Of a stretch of DNA of 64,000 nucleotides, positions 11,356-20,876 are shown piece after piece. The DNA is taken from assembly GCA_009760885.1 (NCBI GenBank), contig CM019710.1, positions 4,015,186 to 4,079,185 of the forward strand, given 5' to 3'. The notes beneath the pieces were generated by a model, which searched no databases, was not told the DNA's origin, and saw nothing but the letters and a program-made list of their open reading frames with translations. The position numbers and the translations under genes were made by a program. Positions within the stretch are counted from its first letter, which is position 1. Every line of letters starts with the position of its first letter. Source of the stretch: Achatina immaculata. Lineage: Eukaryota; Mollusca; Gastropoda; Stylommatophora; Achatinidae.

Positions 11356-11752
11356 GCATCTAGCTGGCTTATGCTATAAGAGTGGTACTAAAGGTTGCTG
11401 AGTGGCCTCATGGGAAATCGCAAAAATCACCGCTCATCGGCAGATTCTACCAAGTCATGAGTAGTTTTTATCTCGTTCATCAGGCTACTGTGCCACTTCC
11501 TTAGAGAAAACGAAGCAAAGTTTTGGTCTAATAAAGTCCTTCACTCTTAACTGCCGGAACTTAGTTTCAAAATAGAGAAATAAAGATGGGAGATGACAGC
11601 TCACACATTCTCTCACACCATAAAGATGTGCGTGAGTAATCTGGTAATAGACAGCTTAAGACTCGAACCTCGGACTCCAGGAGGAAGAGTAACGGTCCAG
11701 TATGAAGCTGTAGTGGAGATGGATGTGCATTTTTCATAATTATAACCAATAT
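11356..11752. other. no gene seen
   Basis: Unique-looking sequence. AAGACTCGAACCT at about 11660 is the complement of a B-box-like GGTTCGAGTC, but no convincing A box or tRNA fold was found nearby. Confidence 0.5.
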
Positions 11753-11754
11753 AT

Positions 11755-11795
<41 letters not shown>

Positions 11796-11815
11796 TGGAG
11801 AGAGAAAGAGAGAAA
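11753..11815. repeat. (GA)n microsatellite
   Basis: Nearly pure GA dinucleotide run with a few interruptions. Confidence 0.97.
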
Positions 11816-11836
11816 CGCTTAAAATGCTGAAGAAAC

Positions 11837-12165
11837 TATCATCATCATCATCATCGTCATCATCATCATCATCATCAACAACAACAACAACAACAACAAC
11901 AAAATCATCTCATTTGTCAACACTGTCAATAGCAACATCGACAAAATCATCATCATTATCGTTATCGTCTCATCAACAATAAAATCACAGCATCACTAGC
12001 TTTATCATCATCATCATCATCATCATAATCTACATCAACAACAACAACAACAACAACGTAAACAGCAAAAACATCATCATCAGTATTAACGGCAATAAAA
12101 ACATCAACAAAATCATCACCGTGTCGTCGTCGTCATCATCATCATCATCATCATCATCAGAAAAC
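11837..12165. repeat. (CAT)n / (CAA)n compound trinucleotide array
   Basis: Alternating blocks of CAT/ATC and CAA repeats with degenerate spacers. The last CAT block may be the reverse-complement ATG tail of a decayed LINE in 12166-12345, since family H has such a tail. Confidence 0.9.
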
Positions 12166-12404
12166 GCTATTAGTCATACACTCCACTAACACCAATCTTT
12201 AACTTTCTTCCATCAGCTCATTAAGTGATCTACCACAACATCTCCACCGTCCGCCCTTAATCTTCTCTTTCAGCCTTCCTCTAACATCACTCACTCTATT
12301 TTCTTATAATGCTACGCCATTTCAAGTCGCCTTCAAAATCCAAAGCAATTTTTACTGTTTTTTTTAAATAAATATAAATATCTAACAAAGCAAATATTTT
12401 TATT
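12166..12404 (-). mobile_element. possible decayed LINE 3' end
   Basis: Minus-strand codons suggest RVSDVRGRLKEKIKGG and CCGRSLNELMEES, followed by the ATG-type tail. The resemblance to LINE C-termini is weak, and this may be unrelated sequence. Confidence 0.3.
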
Positions 12405-13187
12405 CATTCATTCATTCATTCATTCATTCCTTTGCATGTCCCTTGCGGAACTTTGCCTCCCAAACAGCACTCCTGTAGGCCTCTCGGTTGTGAGCAAGAT
12501 GGCCTGCTGCTGCTGCATCCATTTCCAGATAATCAACGATGTCTTGTAGCCATCTTCGTTTCGGTCTTCCTCTTTTTCTTTTTCCCATTATGTATCCTTC
12601 CAATACGGTCTTCTCTAAATTATCATGACGTTTAATGTGTCGAAAATATTTCAGTTTTCTCTCTTTAATCCTCTTTACTAGCCAGCCTTCTTCAATATTA
12701 AGCTCTTGTAGTATGGATATATTTGTTCTTTTTTGTGTCCACGATATTTGGAGAACTCTTCTATAGCATTTACATTCAAAGGCATTTATGTGCTTCTCAG
12801 CTGTTTTGTTAAGTGTCCAGGTCTCACAGGCATATGTTGCGATGGGAAAGATGCATGCCCTTAAAAATCTTATTTTTGTGGTTCTGTCTGCTCCTCTCCA
12901 CAGATTCTTTATTTGTTTTACTTTCTGAAGAGCAATAGATGTCCTCCTTTTAATTTCCCGCATTGTATCTCCATTATTAGTTAGTAGTGATCCAAGATAT
13001 TCAAAACTCTCCACTTCTTCCAGTTTTTCCTCACTGATACATATTTCAGTTGTCTTGTTTGTTTTGTCAGTTGTCATCACTTTAGTTTTCTTTGCATTAA
13101 GATAGAGGTTCTGCTCTTCGCTGTTCTTGCGGACTGACATAATTAGTTTTTCCATTCCTTCTTGTGTTGTGGACAGCAATACTGTAA
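12405..13187 (-). mobile_element. LINE family C, best-preserved C-terminal third
   Basis: An uninterrupted minus-strand frame (13179-12424, about 250 codons) starts just after the RT catalytic box at LLSTTQEGMEKLIMS. It continues through YLNAKKTKVMTTDK, FEYLGSLLTNNGDTMREIKR, RACIFPIATYACETWTLNKT, CYRRVLQISWTQKRTNISIL, LKYFRHIKRHDNLEKTVLEG and KRKRGRPKRRW, to EAKFRKGHAKE. This architecture matches BovB/RTE-type proteins. The tail is (ATTC)n at 12400-12430. The open frame and few substitutions suggest a relatively young insertion, 5'-truncated and lacking the RT active site. Confidence 0.92.
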
Positions 13188-13600
13188 GCCTTAAAGCTTA
13201 CTCTCCCAAAACTACAATGAAATTACTACCATGAGGAAGTTTGGAACCATTCAAGCAAAATGCCGACATTTAATTGAAAGATTAATGAATATTACTTTCC
13301 ATGTACAAACCGGCATACATTTCCACGTTTGCGTAAGCGCGTAACGACACTTCCTGTCCAGATTTTTATGCCTAGTGCTTGTAAAATGACTGATATATGT
13401 ATCTGGTCGTAAACGTCACATATTAACAGTGAATGATGAACGCAGACGCGGGCCCGAGAGGGCCAGTTTGGCAATTACTGAGTTCGGGCAAAAATGTCCA
13501 CAAATTGTTTCCTTGTGTTTGTGTTCGCTGTTTGAACTGAAGGTTAGTTCTGATACATAAAAGACCAGTTTTAACGCGAATGACTGCTTTTTAAAAATAA
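13188..13600. other. no gene seen
   Basis: Apparently unique sequence with a slightly GC-richer patch at 13440-13480. No coding signature. Confidence 0.55.
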
Positions 13601-13601
13601 A

Positions 13602-13735
13602 CTAGTAGTAGCAGTAGTAGTAGTAGTAGTAGCAGTAGTAGTAGTAGTAGTAGTGGTAGTAATAGTAGTAGTAGTAGTAGCAGTAGTAGTAGTAGTAGTA
13701 GTAGTAGTAGCAGTAGTAGTAGTAGTAGTAGTAGT

Positions 13736-13785
<50 letters not shown>

Positions 13786-13814
13786 CAGTAGTAGCAGTAG
13801 TAGAAGAAGAAGAA

Positions 13815-13846
<32 letters not shown>

Positions 13847-13935
13847 CAAAGAAGAAGAAGATGATGATGACGAAGAAGAAGAGGGTGATGACGATGATGA
13901 TGACGAAGAAGAAGATGAAGAAGAAGAAGAAGAAA
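13602..13935. repeat. compound trinucleotide array (AGT, AGC, GAA, GAT)
   Basis: (AGT)n with AGC interruptions to about 13800, then (GAA)n and (GAT)n blocks. All frames stay open (poly-Val, poly-Leu, poly-Thr, Asp/Glu), so the 90-140-residue frames are artefacts. Confidence 0.97.
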
Positions 13936-14027
13936 TTTCTTACCAAAAACTTGCAACTTTGGATTATTTTATTTTCTTTACAACACAGTTTATGTCTATT
14001 GTCAACGTAAGAGTGAAGCAACATTTT

Positions 14028-14290
14028 CAGAAAGTATCACTCTCCCAAAATATTTAGTTTTCCCGGCTTAGAAAATATCATTCTCCCATTATATTTAGAT
14101 TTCTAGACTTAGAAAGCACCATTCTCCCCATATATTTAGTTTTCCCGGCTTAAAAAGTATCATTCTCCCGATATATTTGGATTTCCCGGCTTAGAAAGTA
14201 TCATTCTCCCGATATATTTAGTTTTCCCGGCTTAAAAAGTATCATTCTCCCGATATATTTAGATTTCCCGGCTTAGAAAGTATCAAATTT
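14028..14290. repeat. 41-bp minisatellite, about 6 copies
   Basis: Units begin CCCGGCTTAGAAAGTATCAT and contain CTCCCGATATATTTAG. The early copies are more diverged. Confidence 0.92.
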
Positions 14291-14344
14291 GATGCTGCTT
14301 TTAAATAAGCTAAATACTTTACAGTGGGAATTTTCGTTTTCAGC

Positions 14345-14625
14345 CAACATGTTGAAGCACAGCATCGTGTCGGATTGGGAGCGGGTTATGTCGGTTATTT
14401 TTTTCAGTTCCTAAGTGGGGCTAAAAAGCAGAGGAGGGGGGGGGGGTAGTACTTCTTTATCAGACTCCACTACCATGGGGACAATGGCGATCCCTGCCGC
14501 CTTAACCAAGCTAGACCTGTTACTGTGGGTTCTAACAGAGAGGTGGGACAGGGTCTTGATCAGCTATGGGTCGCTGATTGCCAAAGAAAACGACAAGCGT
14601 CTTCACCTTCTATGAAAGGGGACAC
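14345..14625 (+). repeat. interspersed repeat S, array-free copy
   Basis: Ordered blocks are shared with 57685-57900, 58570-58610 and the minus-strand copies: ATGTTGAAGCACAGCATCGT, GACTCCACTACCATGGGG, AACAGAGAGGTGGGACAGGG, CAGCTATGGGTCGCTGATTG and GCGTCTTCAC. No long protein or terminal repeat is recognised. This copy has a single CAGCTATGGGTCGCT segment where other copies carry tandem arrays. Confidence 0.8.
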
Positions 14626-15040
14626 ATCGAAAGTCATTCTTTTGTTCACCTTTTTTTTCTTCCATAAGTTACAGCTCTCTTTCTTTCTCGCTGCGTCCTC
14701 GTTGTGTTTGTTCTTGCTCTATCTCCCTAGAAATAGAACATCATGTTCTTTGCTGCGGGTGTAATGAAGGTGTTGAAACATAAAACATCGCGCCTGACAG
14801 AGAGTGAGTTACCCGGACTATCTTTTTGTGTGTGTAGACTCATACTGAGGCGAAAAGAGCGCGGAAGGATACAAGACTTATTTAGAAGATTTCACCGCTG
14901 TCGGAACTGCCGCGATCCCCGCTGGGCCTATTTTTAGAGGTACCGAAGGTGGGTTTGCTTGCTTAGTGATACTCCGTCAGTATTGACTCAAAAAATCAGT
15001 TATGACTCTCCAACAAGTCAGCGTCTTTATACCACGGTAA
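14626..15040. other. no gene seen
   Basis: Unassigned. Short open frames have no recognisable domain. Confidence 0.5.
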
Positions 15041-15720
15041 GGTAAAGTACAACCAAACTTTTCAATTCATTCATTCATTCCTTTGCATGTCCCTTGCGGA
15101 ACTTTGCCTCCCAAACAGCACTCCTGTAGGCCTCTCGGTTGTGAGCAAGATGCCCTGCTGCTGCTGCATCCATTTCCAGATCATCAACGATGTCTTGCAG
15201 CCATCTTCGTTTCGGTCTTCCTCTTTTTCTTTTTCCCATTATGTATCCTTCCAATACGGTCTTCTCTAAATTATCATGACGTTTCAATACAAACGTAAAA
15301 ACTATCCTACTATATGGTTCAGAGAGATGGGTTATGACCAAGACAATACAACAGAGGATACAAACATTCATGAACCACTGCTTAAGGAGGATTTTAAACA
15401 TTAAATGGCAGGACGAGATCAGGAACGAGGAGGTCTGGAAAAGGGCAGGACAAGAACCTATGAACCTACAAATCATGTCTAGGAAGTAGAAATGGATTGG
15501 CCCACACTCTGAGGAAACCCGACACCAGCATAGCAAGACAGGCACTGACATGGAATCCTCAAGGAAATAGAAAACGAAGAAGACCTAGACCTTACCTGGA
15601 GAAGAGAAAATTATGACAGTGCTCAGAGATAAGAACAGGGGAAGACTGGGGAGCTTTTATCTCAAAGGAGTGAAAGGCGATGATGATAATGATGATGATG
15701 ATGATGATGATGATGATGGT
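15040..15720 (+). mobile_element. LINE family I, split by a C insertion
   Basis: After removing 15067-15281 the frame reads TKLFNTNVKTILLYGSERW, then IQTFMNHCLRRILNIKWQDE and RNEEVWKRAGQEP, followed by decayed KWIGPH and NPQGNRKRRRP-like codons. This is a typical post-RT C-terminus with an (ATG)n/(GAT)n tail at about 15680-15718. Stops at about 15488 and elsewhere show decay. Confidence 0.82.
15067..15281 (-). mobile_element. LINE family C insertion in LINE I
   Basis: The terminal about 65 codons of C (HDNLEKTVLEGYIMGKRKRG to GHAKE) with an ATTC tail at the left. TTTCAAT at 15060-15066 and 15282-15288 is a 7-bp TSD, and the flanks form a continuous LINE I frame when joined. Confidence 0.85.
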
Positions 15721-15779
15721 AAGATAAAGTCTGTAATTTCCATACCATTAAAGAATAATGTTAGGAATAAGATTAGGAC

Positions 15780-16038
15780 TAATTAAGGAATAATTAAGGA
15801 GCAAGGTTAGGCCCGTATTTCCAAGACCTTCGGCACATGAAAGTGTGACATGGTCAGTATCGCGCCTGGACGCATTTAGCTTCCAAGATGTCTCTGGTAC
15901 CTATTATTAGATGCTGGGTAATCCCCGGGGGCCTTTTTGGTGCTTTCTCACCAGAAACAGTGTCCCCCACTGCTGGGATATGAACCCGGTACATTGGGTT
16001 AGTAGACCGAACGCCTTACCACTAAGTTAACCAGGCCG
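15780..16038 (-). mobile_element. tRNA-derived SINE, copy 1
   Basis: On the minus strand the head has an A-box-like TTAACTTAGTGG and a B-box-like GGTTCATATC (15977-15986). The body shares GGTACCAGAGA-type, GTGATACTG and TTTCATGTGCCGAAGG-like blocks with the other copies. RNA polymerase III promoters of this type drive SINE transcription. The tail is an ATTAAGGA-like repeat at about 15780. Confidence 0.75.
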
Positions 16039-16040
16039 TC

Positions 16041-16049
16041 GTCTTCACA

Positions 16050-16104
<55 letters not shown>

Positions 16105-16121
16105 ATCTATCTATCTATCTA

Positions 16122-16194
<73 letters not shown>

Positions 16195-16195
16195 A
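16041..16195. repeat. (ATCT)n microsatellite
   Basis: Nearly pure tetranucleotide run with a short GTCT block near 16125. Confidence 0.98.
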
Positions 16196-16620
16196 GACAG
16201 TGCGGGGGCACTAAATTTTAACATAGGGGCCACTAGTTATTCTCAGACCAGGGCTATGGAGCGCCAGATAGAGAAAGGGGGGGTCAGTTAAATGTGGGGC
16301 CCCCTATCCAAACTTTAAGCGGAACCTTTTAGTGTTTTCTGCAATTTTTGTCTCTAATTTAAAAAACAAAGAGAGGAAATACGGGTTCGCCTAGTCCCAT
16401 CAACAGCCCAGGGCCCCATGAGTAAAAACCTTGGCTCGCCTCTCTTATCGTGGAGCCCTGCTAGCATACTCACCTTTGCTCACATGAATACCTCAAAAAC
16501 CGTGTAAGCCCATCCCATTTTTAAAAACTTCATTTCCCTTATACCCCACACGCGAAGCAGACTTCTGATATGACTTGACATTGATGAAAGCTGATCGTGG
16601 GGCCCGAGTGGAACTCTAAA
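16196..16620. other. no gene seen
   Basis: Unassigned GC-moderate sequence containing GGGGCC-rich segments. It could be an old repeat, but no second copy is in the window. Confidence 0.5.
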
Positions 16621-16770
16621 TAGGACATTGTTAAGAGAGGTCAAATTAGTCGGGCATAAAATCCTTTGATGAGGTTGAAAAGCGCGCCGAAAACAGGAAA
16701 ACTTGGCGAGCTACCTTGCGAGCCCTGTGTGACGTCTAACGGCACGGGAAGGATGTAAGAATCGTGGCGC
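16621..16770 (+). mobile_element. LINE family B, terminal fragment
   Basis: About 35 codons (KSFDEVEKRAENRKTWRATL then RALCDV) and the GGCACGGGAAGGATGTAAGA 3' end. Closely related to the copy at 16956-17312. Confidence 0.85.
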
Positions 16771-16955
16771 CCAACACTCTACCCTTGTCCAGCCGTGTAC
16801 TAACGGACGAATTCACAGCTTGGAGATAGGCAAAGAAATAGACGGAGCCGTAGTCGTGGTGGAGTTTACAGAAAACCACAACACGACAGCTCAGTGCTCA
16901 GTTCGGATGAAGTAAAAGAAGGCTTTGTAGATGAGTGAAGTAATATAATACAGTA

Positions 16956-17312
16956 ATGTATGGACTGGTTGTTGTTCAGTTATCAGAGATAAGACAGATG
17001 ACTGAACAACAACCAGTCTCATGGGTGATCAGGAAAAGGAGATGGACATATGTTGGTCACTTCATGAGAAGAAATGATCAGAGAATCCCAAAACAAGCTA
17101 TCAAGTGGAACACAACAGGCCGAAGAAAAAGAGGCAGACCGCGTGAAACTCTGAAGAGGACATTGTTAAGAGAGGCCATATTAACGGGCATAAAATCCTT
17201 TGATGAGGTTGAAAGACTCGCCGAAGACAGGAAAAATTGGCGATCTACTCTGCGAGCCCTATGTGACGTTTAACGGCACGGGAAGGATATAAGATAAGAT
17301 AAGATAAGATAT
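16956..17312 (+). mobile_element. LINE family B, C-terminal copy with foldback 5' end
   Basis: An open frame encodes RQMTEQQPVSWVIRKRRWTY, VGHFMRRNDQRIPKQAIKWN, GRRKRGRPRETLKRTLLREA and LRALCDV. It is followed by GGCACGGGAAGGATATAAGA and a (TAAGA)n tail. The 5' end carries an 18-bp inverted copy of element sequence (16963-16980 against 17001-17018), consistent with an inversion during target-primed insertion. Confidence 0.88.
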
Positions 17313-17334
17313 AAGAATGTATGGTTAGACCTCG

Positions 17335-17455
17335 ACAAAAGTCATAGACAAAGAACTTTTAGACGTGAAAGGAAGAAAAATGACATGAATTAGCTAGGAC
17401 TTTAACCACGGACTCTGGTAGGACGAGCAACCGTTGAGCCACGGAGGTAACAGCG
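17335..17455 (-). mobile_element. possible tRNA-like SINE head
   Basis: The minus strand has CTCCGTGGCTCAACGGTTGC (A-box-like TGGCTCAACGG) and GGTTAAAGTCC (B-box-like) at tRNA-like spacing. No body related to the main SINE family is seen. Confidence 0.35.
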
Positions 17456-17792
17456 CATTAAAAAACTTGGCTATCTTGCGCGCCCCAAATTATGCGTTTG
17501 GTAGCGAAAGCCATCAATTGCTGTCTGGCTGAAAACCGTGACACCTGGAAAGGGAACGAGGTCAGGACACAGAAATTCCGTCGCTTAAATTCAGTCTCAC
17601 GTAGATACCAAATTTTTAAGGCACAGATATACAGACATTGTCTACTGCACATGTCTAGACGCATACCAGGCTACAAGAACAAACACATGCTTCTCACATT
17701 AAGCTGGTTTCATTTTATGGTTTCAGATACAATTTTTCTTACAAAGAGGAAACAACGAGGACTTCACACAGTAAAATAACAGAACACAGTGT
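17456..17792. other. no gene seen
   Basis: Overlapping frames on both strands, without domain similarity or repeat structure. Confidence 0.45.
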
Positions 17793-17802
17793 TGTCATGG
17801 TT

Positions 17803-18288
17803 CAGTCAGTCCCTTGCAGAACTTTGCCTTCCTAACAGCTCTCCTGTAGGCCTTTTGGTTGTAAGCAAGACTCCCTGCTGCTGATGCGTCCATTCGCAGA
17901 TTATCAACGACGCCTTGCAGCCATCTTCGCCTTGGTCTTCCTCTCTTTCGTTTTCCCATCATATATACACTTCCAAGACGGTCTTCTCTAAATTCTCATG
18001 ACGTTTAATATGTCCAAAATATTTAGATTTTCTCTGTTTAATCCTCTTTACTAGTCAACCTTCTTCAATATTAAGTTCTTGTAGTATAGATATATTTGTT
18101 CTTTTTTGTGTTCATGATATTTGGAGAACTCTTCTGTAGCATTTACATTCAAAGGTGTTTATGTGTTTCTCAGCTGTTTTGTTAAGTATCCAGGTCTCAC
18201 AGGCATATGTTGCGATGGAAAATATGCATGCACTTAAAAACCTTATTTTTGTATATATATCTGTTCCTCTCAAAGAAATCAATGGAAA
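17803..18288 (-). mobile_element. LINE family C insertion with 10-bp TSD
   Basis: A minus-strand C fragment from the TYACETWILNKTAEKHINTF region to the C-terminus, with frameshifts. TGTCATGGTT at 17793-17802 and 18289-18298 marks the target duplication. About 15 bases of non-family filler precede the right TSD. Confidence 0.87.
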
Positions 18289-18481
18289 TGTCATGGTTAC
18301 GCCTGAAAAAAAATCATAGACGAACCACTTGTACGCCTGAGAAGAAGAAAACAGGTGAGCTGTCATAACCACCTGTTGCCGGGCTTTCCATCCATCCTCT
18401 TTTCTCTGTTTCTGCGCTTCTGTCTCTCGCAGGTTTCCCCTTCTTCCTTTTGGCAATTTTCTGGCATTTCGCAGTCAATGT

Positions 18482-18950
18482 CATCATAATGTGCCGTGCC
18501 GGTAGACGTTAGTGGTCATGCTCGTCGGTAGATCCCGGTCTTTGATATTTTCCATCAACTCAGATTATGACTTATTTTTTTTTCTAAGCCACAATCATAA
18601 AAGTTCAAAGATTTTTTTTCCTCTTGACCTTTCTCTGCTTCTCTTCTCATTTATCTTTCCTGTTGTTTTGATGTTATAAGCCCCTCCCATTCCCAGTATA
18701 TGTCCAAGGAACGACGATTGTCATTTTCTTATGAATTTAATTAAGTTATTTTCTACATTTGCTTTTTCTTCTTGGACATTCGCTGTTTGTCATCTTAGTT
18801 GTCTACGGTATTCTCAACATTCTTCTAAGAAAGTATATCTCTGCTCTCCCCCTAGTAACCTTTGCTTTCATCTCTTCATTGTCCGTGACCAATTTACGTC
18901 CTAGTCGAAATTCACGTGGCAAACTTTGCGAGTGTCATACTGTTAAATTG
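18482..18950 (-). mobile_element. LINE family H, C-terminal region
   Basis: The minus strand encodes RAEIYFLRRMLRIPW-like and TNEECPRR codons. It ends with the family 3' end GTGCCGTGCCGGTAGACG preceded by CAT units. Related copies lie at 27025, 33905 and 39705. Confidence 0.75.
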
Positions 18951-18970
18951 AGAATGCCTCTTCTGTTGTT

Positions 18971-19363
18971 ATGATTATCAATATTAGCCGAAAAAGTGCT
19001 CTATTCTGCTACATTATAACAATCGAAAGCAAAATGAGCAGCAACAAGGACAGCAAGGATAGCGCGTCAAGAAAGACAAGCAGCAACAAGGACAGTAAGG
19101 ATAGCGCTTCAAGAAAGACGAGCGGCAACAAGGACAGTAAGGATAGCGCGTCAAGAAAGACAAGCGGCAACAAAGACAGTAAGGATAGCGCATCAAGAAA
19201 GACGAGCGGCAACAAGGACAGTAAGGATAGCGCTTCAAGAAAGACGAGCGGCAACAAGGACAGTAAGGATAGCGCGTCAAGAAAGACGAACAGCAACAAA
19301 GACAGTAAGGATAGCGCGTCAAGAAAGACGAGCAGCAACAAGGACAGCAAGGATAGCGCTTGA
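18971..19363 (+). repeat. 42-bp minisatellite with an ATG-to-stop open frame
   Basis: Eight copies of a 42-bp unit encode KDSKDSASRKTS plus SN or GN, a Lys/Ser-rich 14-residue repeat. They follow a 22-residue leader (MIINISRKSALFCYIITIES) and end in TGA after DSA. No signal peptide, intron signals or known family is evident. Minus-strand frames are also open because 42 is divisible by three. Most likely non-coding; a low-complexity exon cannot be excluded. Confidence 0.75.
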
Positions 19364-19459
19364 AGAAAGTTTGCACTGGAGAAGTGTAACATGGCCAAGA
19401 TTTATTGGATAAGCTGTTTAACACATTATGTAGTTTATTATACAGAGTCTGAATGATCT

Positions 19460-19976
19460 TTTCTGTTCAACTTGGAGCTCGGGAACGCTACCAAAAGATT
19501 TTAAAGATGCCCGAATAATCCACCTGTACAAGAACAAGGGCATTCGCCACCACTGTGACAATCACAGGGGAATTTCGCTTCTATTAATCGCTGGCAAAGT
19601 ACTGGCTCGCTTCCTGTTAAACCGACTCAATGACCATCTTGAAGATAACTTGCTCCCAGAGAGTCAGTGCGGTTTTCGAGCAGGAAGAGGGACAGCTGAC
19701 ATTATCTCTGCTATCCATCAACTCCAGGAAAGGTGCCAGGAGCAGCACACTGACCTATTAACCGTTTTTGTAGACTTAACCAAAGCCTTTGATACTGTCA
19801 ACAGAGACGGTCTTTGGCTAATAATGGCAAAATTTGGATGCCCAGTTAGGTTCACAGAAATAGTTCGTCAATTTCATGAGGGCATGAAGGTTTGTGTTCT
19901 GAATGATGTTGCCGGATCCTTTCCTGTTACCTGTGAGGTAAAGCAGGGATGTGTCCTTGCACCTACACTGGAGTAA
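19460..19976 (+). pseudogene. Reverse transcriptase N-terminal half of LINE G
   Basis: The frame encodes CDNHRGISLLLIAGKVLARF, LLPESQCGFRAGRGTADIIS, FVDLTKAFDTVNRDGLW (containing the first catalytic Asp), FGCPVRFTEIVRQFHEGM and EVKQGCVLAPTL. These are RT motifs 1-4 of a non-LTR retrotransposon in correct order. The frame is cut at the start of the 35-bp array, where LFSIVF should follow APTL; those codons reappear at 20877. The second catalytic box appears later as FADDCALHAG near 21035-21065. Confidence 0.88.
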
Positions 19977-20876
19977 GGCAGGGATGTGTTCTTGCACCTA
20001 CACTGGAGTAAGGCAGGGATGTGTCCTTGCACCTACACTGGAGTAAGGCAGGGACGTGTCCTTGCACTACACTGGAGTAAGGCAGGGATGTGTCCTTGCA
20101 CCTACACTGGAGTAAGGCAGGGATGTGTCCTTGCACCTACACTGGAGTAAGGCAGGGATGTGTCCTTGCACCTACACTGGAGTAAGGCAGGGATGTGTCC
20201 TTGCACCTACACTGGAGTAAGGCAGGGATGTGTCCTTGCACCTACACTGGGGTAAAACAGGGATGTGTCCTTGCACCTACACAGGAGTAAGTCAGGGATG
20301 TGTCCTTGCACCTACACTGGGGTAAAGCAGGGACGTGTCCTTGCACCTACACTGGGGTAAAACAGGGATGTGTCCTTGCACCTACACTGGGGTAAAGCAG
20401 GGATGTGTCCTTGCACCTACACTGGGGTAGAGCAGGGATGTGTCCTTGCACCTACACTGGGGTAAAGCAAGGATGTGTCCTTGCACCTACACAGGAGTAA
20501 GGCAGGGATGTGTCCTTGCACCTACACTGGGGTAAAGCAGGGACGTGTCCTTGCACCTACACTGGGGTAAAACAGGGATGTGTCCTTGCACCTACACTGG
20601 GGTAAAACAGGGATGTGTCCTTGCACCTACACTGGGGTAGAGCAGGGATGTGTTCTTGCACCTACACTGGGATAAAGCAGGGATGTGTCTTTGCACCTAC
20701 ACTGGGGTAAAGCAGGGATGTGTCCTTGCACCTGCACTGGGGTAAAGCAGGGATGTGTCCTTGCACCTGCACTGGGGTAAAGCAGGGATGTGTCCTTGCA
20801 CCTACACTGGGGTAAAGCAGGGATATGTCCTTGCATCTACACTGGGGTAAAGCAGAGATGTGTCCTTGCACCTACA
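19936..20876. repeat. 35-bp minisatellite inside the LINE G RT domain
   Basis: About 27 copies of a 35-bp unit containing AGGGATGTGTCCTTGCACC and TACACTGGGGTAAAGC. The unit is the codons for VKQGCVLAPTL of the host RT. 35 is not divisible by three, so each unit shifts frame. Early copies have GGAGTAAGG and later ones GGGGTAAAG, a subtype gradient along the array. Confidence 0.95.

Noticed and set aside
11640..11720. tRNA gene or SINE head suggested by a B-box-like sequence
   Set aside because: No A box at the right spacing and no cloverleaf could be drawn.
12432..12635. Plus-strand frame MHVPCGTLPPKQHSCRPLG, seen at several loci
   Set aside because: It is the antisense shadow of the LINE C C-terminus, repeated wherever C occurs.
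14415..14764. Small coding genes in the 14.4-14.8 kb region
   Set aside because: The frames translate repeat S, which occurs in several copies with shifted frames.
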